Shown: positions 9,013-17,087 of the stretch, piece by piece | Layout of the letters: every line of letters starts with the position of its first letter | Position numbering within the stretch: position 1 is the stretch's first letter | Source of the DNA: Vibrio aquaticus | Lineage (GTDB): Bacteria > Pseudomonadota > Gammaproteobacteria > Enterobacterales > Vibrionaceae | Reading direction: 5' to 3' | Assembly (NCBI RefSeq): GCF_003970385.1 | Contig: NZ_RXZH01000001.1 | Location: 434,001-498,000 of the forward strand | Length of the DNA: 64,000 nucleotides | Notes under the pieces: model-generated | Seen by the model: the letters and a program-made list of their open reading frames with translations, nothing else | What the model was told of the DNA's origin: nothing | Database searches by the model: none | Position numbers and translations under genes: made by a program

Positions 9013-9031
9013 GATAATAATTCTCATTACC
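9013..9031. promoter_or_regulatory. Fur-like box upstream of the TonB-dependent receptor
   Basis: GATAATAATTCTCATTACC matches the Fur consensus at 15 of 19 positions and lies 18 bases before the receptor ATG, overlapping the start of the leader. Confidence 0.65.
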
Positions 9032-9049
9032 AATGGAGTTTACGGTCAA

Positions 9050-10966
9050 ATGGATACCGTTTTTAAATTAAGCCCAATCGCTTTATTAGTTATTTCACAC
9101 GCCGCGAGTGCCGCCCAAGAACCTGTCGAGACAATCCAAGTTGTTGGTCAGCAGCTTGCTGGCGTTGATAGTGTGATTACCGCCGATGATCTAGATAAGC
9201 AACAAGCGCAAGATCTTAACGATATTTTCCGTAAAGATGCAGAAGTCAGCGTTGGTGGTTCTTCTGGTATCTCTCAGAAGATTTACGTACGTGGTCTTGA
9301 AGATACCATGCTTAACATCTCGATTGACGGCGCGGAGCAATCAGGCAGCCTCTTCCACCACCAAGGTCGCCTGTCGATTGAACCAGAGCTTATCAAACAA
9401 GTGAACGTCAGCGCAGGTGCCGGACGAGCAACGAATGGCCCTGGGGCATTAGGCGGTGCGATCCAATTCAAAACCAAAGATGCTCATGACTTACTTAGCC
9501 CAACGGAACGTTTTGGCGCATTAGTGAAAGGTGGCTACTACAGTAATACTAATGGCTATAAAGTATCGACGAGCCTGTACGGTGAAGTCACAGATGGCCT
9601 AGGTCTGCTTGCTTCATTTAGCCAAGTTGAAGGCGACAACATTGAAGATGGTAACGGTGAAGAACAACCATACACCAAAACCGATCAGCAAATGGCGTTA
9701 ATCAAGCTATCGGGCGACATCAATGATAAGAACTATGTGTCACTGAGCTACGACTATCGCAATGACGACAATACCCGTCTTAACCGCCCACACTTTCAGC
9801 CAAGCTTTAAAAACGAACCTTTGGCGCAAGAGACTGATCGTCAAACCATTACCGCAAACCACGTATTCCGTTCAGGTAGCTACCTAAACTTAGATTCTTC
9901 TCTATACACAACCGACAACCGCATTGCGCATAACGATCACCCTAAATGGGGCACCAGTGACGGCACAATCAATACGGTTGGCGCAAAAGTATTTAACACT
10001 GCCCATGTTGGTTTGCACACGCTTATTGCCGGTGTCGATTACAAGAAAGACAAGTCTGAATTTGAGACCAACTATGCGGGTAAACAAAACCATACTGAAG
10101 AAGGTACTGTTTACGGCCTGTTTGTTCAGGATGATTGGCAGCTAACCGATGCACTACTTCTAAGTGCCGGCGCTCGCTACGATTGGTATGAACTGACCGA
10201 TAATCTAGATCAAGAGTTTGACTCAAGCGGCTTTAGTCCAAACGTTGGCATCAATTACCAAGTGACTACTGGGCTTGAGCTATTCGCTAGTTACTCAGAA
10301 GCGTTCCGTGGTCAGCAGATTAAAGAGCTGTTTATTATCGACTACGCTGCAAACGCTGAAGACCGAGGTCCTGAGCGCGCGAAAAACACCGAACTGGGTG
10401 CCAAGTTTGCGTACAGCGATTTCTATGCAGGCATTACGCTATTTGACAGTACGATTGAAGACGTCGTTGCGAGCGATGGCAGTGCTTACACCAACGTCGG
10501 TGAGCTAGTCACTAAAGGTCTTACGGCTTACATCGGTTACTCAATCGACCAAGTTAATGCTCGTCTAAGCTACAACCAATCAAACCCTGAACTTAACGGT
10601 GTGCCACTAAGTGATGAGGACTCTACTCTAGGGACATCTATTGGTGATACCTGGGTGCTTGATGTCAACTACATTGCCAATGATGAACTGTCTCTTGGTT
10701 GGAACGCACGATTTGTTGAACGCCTAACAGACGTTGCCGACCCAACGGTTCACCCAGAAAAACCAGGCTATGGCGTGCATGATATCTACGCTCAGTGGAT
10801 CCCGCTTACCGAGCAAGACCTGACACTTACCCTATCGGTTAAAAACGTGTTCGATAAATACTACTTTGACCACGCATCATACATGGCATACATCGGCAGC
10901 CCTATTGCTCAAGGCTATGCGAGCGCGGGCCGAGATGTACGCTTTAACGTTAGCTACGCATTCTAA
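9050..10966 (+). CDS. TonB-dependent siderophore receptor (PeuA-like, enterobactin-type)
   Basis: A 638-residue outer-membrane receptor. The signal peptide (about 1-21, ending HAASA) is followed by a TonB-box-like ETIQVVG near residue 28, a plug domain to about residue 150 (GAGRATNGPGALGGAIQF), and a 22-strand-type barrel ending in the aromatic FNVSYAF. It should import a ferric siderophore using TonB energy. The gene order after a regulator-kinase pair suggests PeuA, the alternative enterobactin receptor of V. parahaemolyticus. The downstream gene differs, because there peuA is followed by TonB2 genes. A haem receptor is less likely, since the FRAP/NPNL pattern is absent (AFRGQQIKELF instead). 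GGAG lies 11 bases before the start, a long spacing. Confidence 0.85.
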   Translation: MDTVFKLSPIALLVISHAASAAQEPVETIQVVGQQLAGVDSVITADDLDKQQAQDLNDIFRKDAEVSVGGSSGISQKIYVRGLEDTMLNISIDGAEQSGSLFHHQGRLSIEPELIKQVNVSAGAGRATNGPGALGGAIQFKTKDAHDLLSPTERFGALVKGGYYSNTNGYKVSTSLYGEVTDGLGLLASFSQVEGDNIEDGNGEEQPYTKTDQQMALIKLSGDINDKNYVSLSYDYRNDDNTRLNRPHFQPSFKNEPLAQETDRQTITANHVFRSGSYLNLDSSLYTTDNRIAHNDHPKWGTSDGTINTVGAKVFNTAHVGLHTLIAGVDYKKDKSEFETNYAGKQNHTEEGTVYGLFVQDDWQLTDALLLSAGARYDWYELTDNLDQEFDSSGFSPNVGINYQVTTGLELFASYSEAFRGQQIKELFIIDYAANAEDRGPERAKNTELGAKFAYSDFYAGITLFDSTIEDVVASDGSAYTNVGELVTKGLTAYIGYSIDQVNARLSYNQSNPELNGVPLSDEDSTLGTSIGDTWVLDVNYIANDELSLGWNARFVERLTDVADPTVHPEKPGYGVHDIYAQWIPLTEQDLTLTLSVKNVFDKYYFDHASYMAYIGSPIAQGYASAGRDVRFNVSYAF

Positions 10967-10975
10967 GGAATTGAG

Positions 10976-11872
10976 ATGAAAAGTACCTTGTTAGCACTGA
11001 CGTTCGCACTCATGAGTTTAGTCGCGAGCGCCACCACCATTACGGTTGAACACCCAATGGGAACAACCACGCTTGAGACCAAACCGGAACGCGTCATCGT
11101 ACTGGGCATGGATACTCTTGATGTACTGGATAGCTTGAACATTGAGCCAGTCGGAGTGGTAAAAGCGCCAATGCCTCAATACTTAAACAAGTATCAAGAC
11201 GATAAGTACCCAGCAGTGGGTTCCCTGTTTGAGCCAGATTTTGAAACCATCTTCACGCTTAAACCGGATCTGATCATCGCCAGTAATCGAAGCTCAGAAT
11301 CGTATGAAGAACTATCAAAGATTGCACCGACCGTGGTGTTTATGGCTGATTCAAAGAACTATTGGCCAACGACTCAAACAGCGTGGCGCATGATGGGCGA
11401 GATTTTTGAAAGGCAAGATCATATCGAAAAGCTCATCGCACATAAGCAAAAGCAAATTGATTCGATTCAGCAGTTCACAGCAGATCATTCGACCAAAGTC
11501 ATGTTGGTCATGACCAATGGTGGCAAGCTTGCAACGTTTGGGGCGAATTCTCGTTACAGCGCTATCTATGATCTGTTTGGCTTTAGTGAAACGGTCTCAA
11601 ACAGCGCTGACAAGAACCATGGTGATTTGATTAGCTACGAGTACATAGCAAAAGCGAACCCGGAGAATCTGCTTATTCTCGACCGCGATCAAGCAATTGG
11701 TCGTGATTCAGGCGAAGCGTTCCAAAAGCTGAATAATTCGCTAATTAATAAAACAACGGCGGCGAAAAATGATGATATTTATTATCTTAACCCGCAAGCT
11801 TGGTACATCTCAGCCAGCGGGATTAAAGCCACCCAGTTCATGATCGATGACATGCAGAAAGTCGTGCAATAA
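10976..11872 (+). CDS. Periplasmic catecholate-siderophore binding protein (CeuE/FatB/VctP type)
   Basis: A 298-residue class III binding protein with a signal peptide (about 1-19) and the KPERVIVLGMDTLDVLDSL opening of iron-siderophore binders. His215 and Tyr277 sit 62 residues apart, in HGDLISYEYI and WYISASG. This matches the His/Tyr pair by which CeuE-type proteins complete iron coordination in tetradentate catecholates. It lies 9 bases after the receptor with AGGAA overlapping the receptor's stop, so the two form one operon. No permease or ATPase gene is present here, so it must share one encoded elsewhere. The His/Tyr assignment rests on motif position and is inference. Confidence 0.87.
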   Translation: MKSTLLALTFALMSLVASATTITVEHPMGTTTLETKPERVIVLGMDTLDVLDSLNIEPVGVVKAPMPQYLNKYQDDKYPAVGSLFEPDFETIFTLKPDLIIASNRSSESYEELSKIAPTVVFMADSKNYWPTTQTAWRMMGEIFERQDHIEKLIAHKQKQIDSIQQFTADHSTKVMLVMTNGGKLATFGANSRYSAIYDLFGFSETVSNSADKNHGDLISYEYIAKANPENLLILDRDQAIGRDSGEAFQKLNNSLINKTTAAKNDDIYYLNPQAWYISASGIKATQFMIDDMQKVVQ

Positions 11873-11883
11873 CGGGGTTATTG
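11867..11883. terminator. Small inverted repeat holding both convergent stop codons
   Basis: CAATAAC and GTTATTG around a GGG loop form a 7-bp stem. The stop codons of the binding protein and of the M23 peptidase lie in the two arms. There is no T-tract, so it is a weak terminator at best. Confidence 0.3.
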
Positions 11884-12534
11884 ATTATGAAACTGTTTGG
11901 TTCGAACAATGAACTTGTTTGGATCAACAAAGCGATGAAAAGCTGGGTGCTCGGTGGTATAGCCGGTCATCCAGCTTTCTCTTCCCGTCATTGGGTAATC
12001 TTCTGGTTTACCTAAACGAATAGAAAAATGAAGGTGCGGCACCGCTCCAATACCATAACCCTCGTTAGTGTCAGCGATATAGCCGATCAATTGGCCTTTC
12101 TTCACGCTATCCCCTTTGTCCACCAGCCAACGCTTTGCTGAAACATGACCATAAAGAGAATAGATGCCCTCTCGTTCATGCTGAACGATAACTAAGCCGC
12201 CATACGCTTCTTGATAGCCAGAGAAATAGACGATGCCATTGGCCACTGCATACACAGGGTCCCCCGGAGACGCATAGTAGTCAGCCGCTGAATGATACAA
12301 GTTGGGAAATCGAGCCACTTTACCAAACTCAGCATAGTCTTGGATCATGCCCGATTTAGGCATCGGCAGTGCAAAAGCTTCACTGCTGCTTGCAATCGCT
12401 TTATCAACATCTGATTCTAAACTTTGCTCTTGCTGAGCGACCTTTACTCGTTCGTTCTCTGTGTTCCATTTAGCAAAAATCAGTGTCGCGACAACCAAGG
12501 CTGCGCAGCCTATTATCTTCCATCGATTCAACAT
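11878..12534 (-). CDS. Membrane-anchored M23 (LytM-type) peptidase
   Basis: A 218-residue protein with an N-terminal membrane anchor (about residues 7-21) and a C-terminal peptidase M23 domain. The zinc ligands His81-x3-Asp85 and His169 are present, as are the catalytic histidines His130 and His167 (HLHF), so it should be active. It would cut cell-wall peptides or cross-bridges in the periplasm. It is convergent with the siderophore-binding protein gene, only 5 bases apart, and divergent from the isomerase gene. A role in wall remodelling is family-based. Confidence 0.87.
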   Translation of the reverse strand: MLNRWKIIGCAALVVATLIFAKWNTENERVKVAQQEQSLESDVDKAIASSSEAFALPMPKSGMIQDYAEFGKVARFPNLYHSAADYYASPGDPVYAVANGIVYFSGYQEAYGGLVIVQHEREGIYSLYGHVSAKRWLVDKGDSVKKGQLIGYIADTNEGYGIGAVPHLHFSIRLGKPEDYPMTGRESWMTGYTTEHPAFHRFVDPNKFIVRTKQFHNQ

Positions 12535-12712
12535 AACTTCCTCCTAACTCTGCTTCAGTTACCCTACTTAACTGGCCTTACAGAGCAAGCCTTCAAACAT
12601 CAGGATGCGACTCAAGGCATTCTCTTTCTCAGAAGAATGAATGGTGTTTTATTTTCTAAACGTCTATCCTTTACAAACATAATAAAATCAAAGAATAGAG
12701 CCAATTTGAGCA

Positions 12713-15070
12713 ATGAATTTTAGAACCATTATGCTAGCCGTTATCGTCATGCTTTTTGCAGGCTGTGCGACGTATGCAGGACTCAATTACGATCAACTTT
12801 TTGGTGAAGCTGAGGTCAAACAGCGCACCACTCAGTTAGATACCCCTCAAAGTGATTTCTTCTTGTCAGAAGTAAAGCCGATCATCGACAAGCGCTGCGT
12901 GGTCTGTCACGCCTGTTATGACGCGCCGTGTCAGCTAAAGATGTCATCAGTAGAAGGTATTGACCGTGGTTCAAGTAAAGAATTGGTTTATCAAGGCACT
13001 CGCTTGACTGCGGCTACGCCAAGCCGTCTATTCGAAGATGCAGACACCACCGAGCAGTGGCGTGAATTGGGCTTTCACCCAGTCTTAAACGAACGTATTC
13101 AAACCCCAACGGCCAACTTAGAAGCCGGTTTGGTTGCTCGTATGTTGATGCAAAAAGAACAGCACCCTCTTCCTGAACAACCTCAGTTGGAAGGGTTCGA
13201 TTTTGCTGTCGATCGTTCACAAGTCTGCCCAACGATTGAAGAATATGATCAATACGCTCAAGACTACCCAACATGGGGAATGCCTTACGGGATGCCAAAT
13301 CTGGACAGCCGCGAATACGCAACACTCATGGACTGGCTACAAAATGGTGCAATCATGAATGCACACATTCCATTAACCCTAGAACAGCAAGCTTTGGTCA
13401 ACGAATACGAAACCGTATTGAATAAAGGCTCTCGTAAAGTTCAGCTGACCGCTCGTTATATCTATGAGCATCTGTTCTTATCTCATCTCTATTTTTCTGA
13501 GCTCAATGAGCCAACCCCACGCTTCTTCACATTAGTGCGTTCAAGCACTCCACCAGGCGAACCGGTAAAACGTATTACGACACGTCGACCATACGACGAC
13601 CCAGGTATTAACCGAGTCTACTACCGACTGCTCCCTGAACAAGGCACGATCGTTGATAAAACGCACATGCCATTCGCGCTTAATGAACAACGTATGCGTG
13701 ACTGGAAAGAGTGGTTTATTGATGCAGACTACGACGTGGCGCAACTGCCGAGTTACGATCCGCAAATCGCTGCGAATCCAATGAGTGCATTCATTGAATT
13801 GCCTGTTCAAGCACGCTTTAAGTTCATGTTGGATAACTCCCAAAACACCATTAACGCCTTCATTAAAGGCCCTGTGTGTCGTGGTCAACTGGCACTGAAT
13901 GTTATTAATGATCGCTTCTGGGTGTTATTTATCGATCCTGACAAAGCCAACATACCTGAGGTCAATGAGTTTTACCGCTCTCAAGCCGACAACTTAAAAC
14001 TGCCTGGAGAGCTTGAAAGTAACACGGTGCCAGTCACCAATTGGGTAAAATATTCGCGTCAACAAGCTCGATACCTCGAAGCCAAGTCCGAGTTTATCAA
14101 CCAGTGGTTTAAAGATGGCCAGTACTTAACGACCGATGTACTTTGGACCGGTAATGGGACCAATCCAAACGCCGCCCTAACGGTATTTCGTCACTTTGAC
14201 AGTGCATCGGTTGTGCAAGGCTTAGTGGGAACCCCTCCGAAAACCGCGTGGATTCTAGATTACGCACTGATTGAACGTATTCACTATCTGCTTGTTGCGG
14301 GTTTTGATGTTTACGGTAACTTTGGCCACCAGCTGATCACCCGCATGTTTATGGATTTCTTGCGTTTAGAAGGTGAAAGTAACTTTGTCGCTTTGCTCCC
14401 GCGTGACGTTCGCCACAAAGAGCAGTCGAGCTGGTATCAAAATCAAAGCTCACAGATGAGTGATTTCTTGCAGCGCAACGTCAAGCCGTTTGATCAACCG
14501 ACCCAAGTGCCGTATCAAACGGATGATCCAAAATCTGAACTCTACGATATGATCAAAACTCAGCTTAGCCCAGTGCTCAGCAATCGTTATGACATCGAAC
14601 AAACCGGCTTGAGCAAGCAAAATGAGTCATTGCTACGCAGCATTAATCACATCAAGGGCGAAGGACTCACCTACATTCCGCAAATCGTTATGTTGATGAT
14701 TACGTCGGAACAAGGCGAAGATCAGTTGTTTACTCTGCTTCACAATAACGCTCACACCAATATTTCGAGCCTGTTTGATGAAGAGAGCAATCGCGATCTA
14801 AAGAATGATGATCTGACGTTAGTGCGTGGTGTGATCGGCAGTTACCCAGCTGCGTATTTATCCCTATCGGAGAAACAAATTCCCCAATTGGTGGATAGGC
14901 TGAAAAATATTAAGACAGAGGAAGATTACGTTAAGCTATTGGATGCCTTTGCAATTCGTCGAAGCTCTCCAGACTTCTGGCCATTTAGCGATCGTGTTCA
15001 TCACTGGTACCAGCAAAATCAACCTATCGAATTTGGCCTCCTTGACTACAATAGATTTGAGAATAGGTAA
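12713..15070 (+). CDS. cti: Fatty acid cis/trans isomerase (Cti)
   Basis: A 785-residue haem-containing enzyme. It converts cis-unsaturated acyl chains of membrane lipids to trans, which stiffens the membrane under solvent or heat stress. The N-terminus carries a signal-type segment ending FAGC, possibly a lipobox. A c-type haem site CxxCH follows at Cys62, Cys65 and His66. The remainder (RRPYDDPGINRVYY, FGHQLITRMFMDFLRLEGE) fits the Cti family in length and pattern. The ribosome binding site is weak. A small gene follows 39 bases downstream, probably co-transcribed up to the terminator at 15317. Confidence 0.9.
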   Translation: MNFRTIMLAVIVMLFAGCATYAGLNYDQLFGEAEVKQRTTQLDTPQSDFFLSEVKPIIDKRCVVCHACYDAPCQLKMSSVEGIDRGSSKELVYQGTRLTAATPSRLFEDADTTEQWRELGFHPVLNERIQTPTANLEAGLVARMLMQKEQHPLPEQPQLEGFDFAVDRSQVCPTIEEYDQYAQDYPTWGMPYGMPNLDSREYATLMDWLQNGAIMNAHIPLTLEQQALVNEYETVLNKGSRKVQLTARYIYEHLFLSHLYFSELNEPTPRFFTLVRSSTPPGEPVKRITTRRPYDDPGINRVYYRLLPEQGTIVDKTHMPFALNEQRMRDWKEWFIDADYDVAQLPSYDPQIAANPMSAFIELPVQARFKFMLDNSQNTINAFIKGPVCRGQLALNVINDRFWVLFIDPDKANIPEVNEFYRSQADNLKLPGELESNTVPVTNWVKYSRQQARYLEAKSEFINQWFKDGQYLTTDVLWTGNGTNPNAALTVFRHFDSASVVQGLVGTPPKTAWILDYALIERIHYLLVAGFDVYGNFGHQLITRMFMDFLRLEGESNFVALLPRDVRHKEQSSWYQNQSSQMSDFLQRNVKPFDQPTQVPYQTDDPKSELYDMIKTQLSPVLSNRYDIEQTGLSKQNESLLRSINHIKGEGLTYIPQIVMLMITSEQGEDQLFTLLHNNAHTNISSLFDEESNRDLKNDDLTLVRGVIGSYPAAYLSLSEKQIPQLVDRLKNIKTEEDYVKLLDAFAIRRSSPDFWPFSDRVHHWYQQNQPIEFGLLDYNRFENR

Positions 15071-15109
15071 TTCGTTCAACAGCGCATAGTAGGGATGCGG
15101 GAGGACATT

Positions 15110-15298
15110 ATGGGTATCAACGACAGTATTAGAGCACTAGAGCAGCAAATTTATGTCGCTTGCTCAGAAGGTGATTACGACGCAGTGACAATGTTAGAAC
15201 ACCAACTCGATAGCTTACGCAATAAAGCTGAGCATCCTTTTGATGATGACCCATATGCCCCGGAAGGTAAGATCTTCCCTGAAGACGATTGGTTCTAA
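15110..15298 (+). CDS. Small acidic protein of unknown function
   Basis: A 62-residue protein with no signal peptide. The first half is a predicted helix (INDSIRALEQQIYVACSEGDYDA), possibly a short coiled coil, and the tail is Asp/Glu/Pro-rich, ending EDDWF. I choose ATG 15110 because GGGAGGA lies 5 bases upstream; an in-frame ATG at 15095 lacks such a site. It follows cti and shares its terminator. I recognise no family, although the good ribosome binding site and placement suggest a real gene. Confidence 0.7.
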   Translation: MGINDSIRALEQQIYVACSEGDYDAVTMLEHQLDSLRNKAEHPFDDDPYAPEGKIFPEDDWF

Positions 15299-15316
15299 GC
15301 TAACATTACCCCCATA

Positions 15317-15352
15317 AAAAATGCCAGTCAGTTAAACTGACTGGCATTTTTG
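15317..15352. terminator. Bidirectional terminator between the cti operon and tlh
   Basis: A long stem (AATGCCAGTCAG / CTGACTGGCATT) has A-runs on the left and T-runs on the right, so it can act on both strands. It lies after the small acidic gene and after the convergent haemolysin gene. Confidence 0.85.
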
Positions 15353-15411
15353 TTGTTAAAGGGCTTCGTAGTTAAGGGACTTTTTATTCAAGATCTATGA
15401 AAAAGCCTGAC

Positions 15412-16665
15412 TTAAAATGGATGGTTTGCCAATTGGTTACTCTCTTCCAACATCTTCTCTGCGACATATTTGTGGGTTGCCGTCGTTGGATGAGTGACAT
15501 CCCAGAAGACAAACTTGTCTGCCCCTTCATACGCACATTCTGAACGCAGCGGATGGTTATATAGGTAATCAGCCGCTGAGGAACGGTTAATGTCTAGACA
15601 CGCTTCACTCGCATTTACAAAGCCATGCGCTTGCGGATCAGAAACTAAGCTTTCAAACAGTGCGTTGGTATCATGCAGCGTAATGGTGTATCCCTGCGCG
15701 CTATAGTATTCAACCTGCGCCTTGATAAACGCATTCATTTCCAAAATCTTTGCGCGGATTTTCTCTATCTCTTCTTGCGTCGAATAGGTAAATTGAGGCG
15801 CTCGCGTTGCATCCGGTAATGTCATCAGTAAAAAGTGTTGCGCACCGGCATCTGTCAGGCGAATAAGCGCTTCAGCATAATCCGACTTCACTTCAGCGAC
15901 GCTACGGCCGTAATTCATGAAGTCATTCAGACCAAACTCCAACGTAAACAGTGTATTTTCAGGCTGGTAGTTCTTAGCTAACTTAACGTAAGTGAGGTAA
16001 GAGCTCACCTGATCACCGACTCCTGTTAAAGCGATATACTGGTTCTCGCCCGCCGCGCCACCAACCGCCCAGTTGTATAGAGGCAAGTTCTTCGCTTCGG
16101 CAATATATTCGGTCCAGACAAACCCATTAGAGAAGTGGCCTAAGAACCAACTGTACGGATTAGGAAAACGCCACTGTGATGCGTTAAAGATGTTGCCGTT
16201 ATCGGACAAGCTATCGCCAAACGCTACGATTTTGTTGATTTGCTGTGCTTGAACGACGGAATCGTTACTCCATATGGTGTGATTGTATGAGAAGCGATTA
16301 TCTGCAGCATAGAAAGTGATGTCGGCATTTTCATTCGCCAGGTCTAAAGTTTGTTCGCAGCGTTCTTTAATCACGTTATTGGCCGTGTCTGTATAGAACA
16401 TGTTTTTGAAAGACACCGAACTCCACCAATAGCCATCCAACGTAAAATAACTGCCGTCTGGGTTTTCTGCCCACTCCCAATCAGTCGCGGAGTCATCGTT
16501 TGAATAGCTAGTGCGGTACCAACAGCGAACGTAAGTATAAGTTTGCTTGCTTTGCGCACTAACAACCTGCGCTGGAGAGATCATTTCAGGCGTTATTAGC
16601 TCTTCTGAAGCTGAAGCAAATGAGAGTGGTAATAAAGCACTCAGTAATGTCATGGTTCTTTTCAT
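15412..16665 (-). CDS. tlh: Thermolabile haemolysin / GDSL phospholipase (TLH)
   Basis: A 417-residue secreted lipolytic enzyme, very close along its whole length to the V. parahaemolyticus thermolabile haemolysin as I remember it. The signal peptide covers about 1-20. An N-terminal domain is followed by the SGNH hydrolase core: Ser152 in FGDSLSDNG, a GGAAGENQY glycine block near 202, Asn247 in GLNDFMN, and Asp389-x-x-His392 in FWDVTHPT. All catalytic residues are present. It hydrolyses phospholipids and is expected to leave by type II secretion. It is divergent from the S8 protease, the same neighbourhood as in V. parahaemolyticus. Confidence 0.95.
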   Translation of the reverse strand: MKRTMTLLSALLPLSFASASEELITPEMISPAQVVSAQSKQTYTYVRCWYRTSYSNDDSATDWEWAENPDGSYFTLDGYWWSSVSFKNMFYTDTANNVIKERCEQTLDLANENADITFYAADNRFSYNHTIWSNDSVVQAQQINKIVAFGDSLSDNGNIFNASQWRFPNPYSWFLGHFSNGFVWTEYIAEAKNLPLYNWAVGGAAGENQYIALTGVGDQVSSYLTYVKLAKNYQPENTLFTLEFGLNDFMNYGRSVAEVKSDYAEALIRLTDAGAQHFLLMTLPDATRAPQFTYSTQEEIEKIRAKILEMNAFIKAQVEYYSAQGYTITLHDTNALFESLVSDPQAHGFVNASEACLDINRSSAADYLYNHPLRSECAYEGADKFVFWDVTHPTTATHKYVAEKMLEESNQLANHPF

Positions 16666-17087
16666 AAGATTCCCGCTCTTTGTTTAATGAGAAAAGATCT
16701 CATCTAAGAGCACAGTTTCTGACTATTTACTCTAATTCGTCAATTATCCACGCCTTCTATCTATCAGCTTTGTAACCAAGATCGACTTTCAATAGATTTA
16801 GTAAATATCGTTCTTTTACTCTAAAAATAGAATATTTACTCAAATTAATTAACTAACAATGCGATTAAACACTATTAAGTAATTGCTTTATAAGGATATT
16901 TAAACAAACCTTGTGTTAACAAAATGTGTTTATTTGCTGATCTTTTGTTCATTTCAATACATTCAGGACACAAATATATTGGCATTTACCAACAAGTGAT
17001 CATAGCTATGTTGCTCGTTTAAGTTTTATAAAATGAGAATTAATTAACAACAAGTGAATAGAATTGTCTCAAAAGGAATAAGACAAA
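16666..17087. other. 422-base promoter region between tlh and the protease
   Basis: This very AT-rich stretch lies between two divergent genes for secreted enzymes and must carry both promoters. I found no convincing CRP, FNR or LuxR-type operator by eye, and no open frame worth calling. Confidence 0.5.

Noticed and set aside
12424..12723. 99-codon plus-strand frame across the M23 start and the cti leader
   Set aside because: It overlaps the M23 coding end on the other strand, lacks an RBS and has no family pattern.
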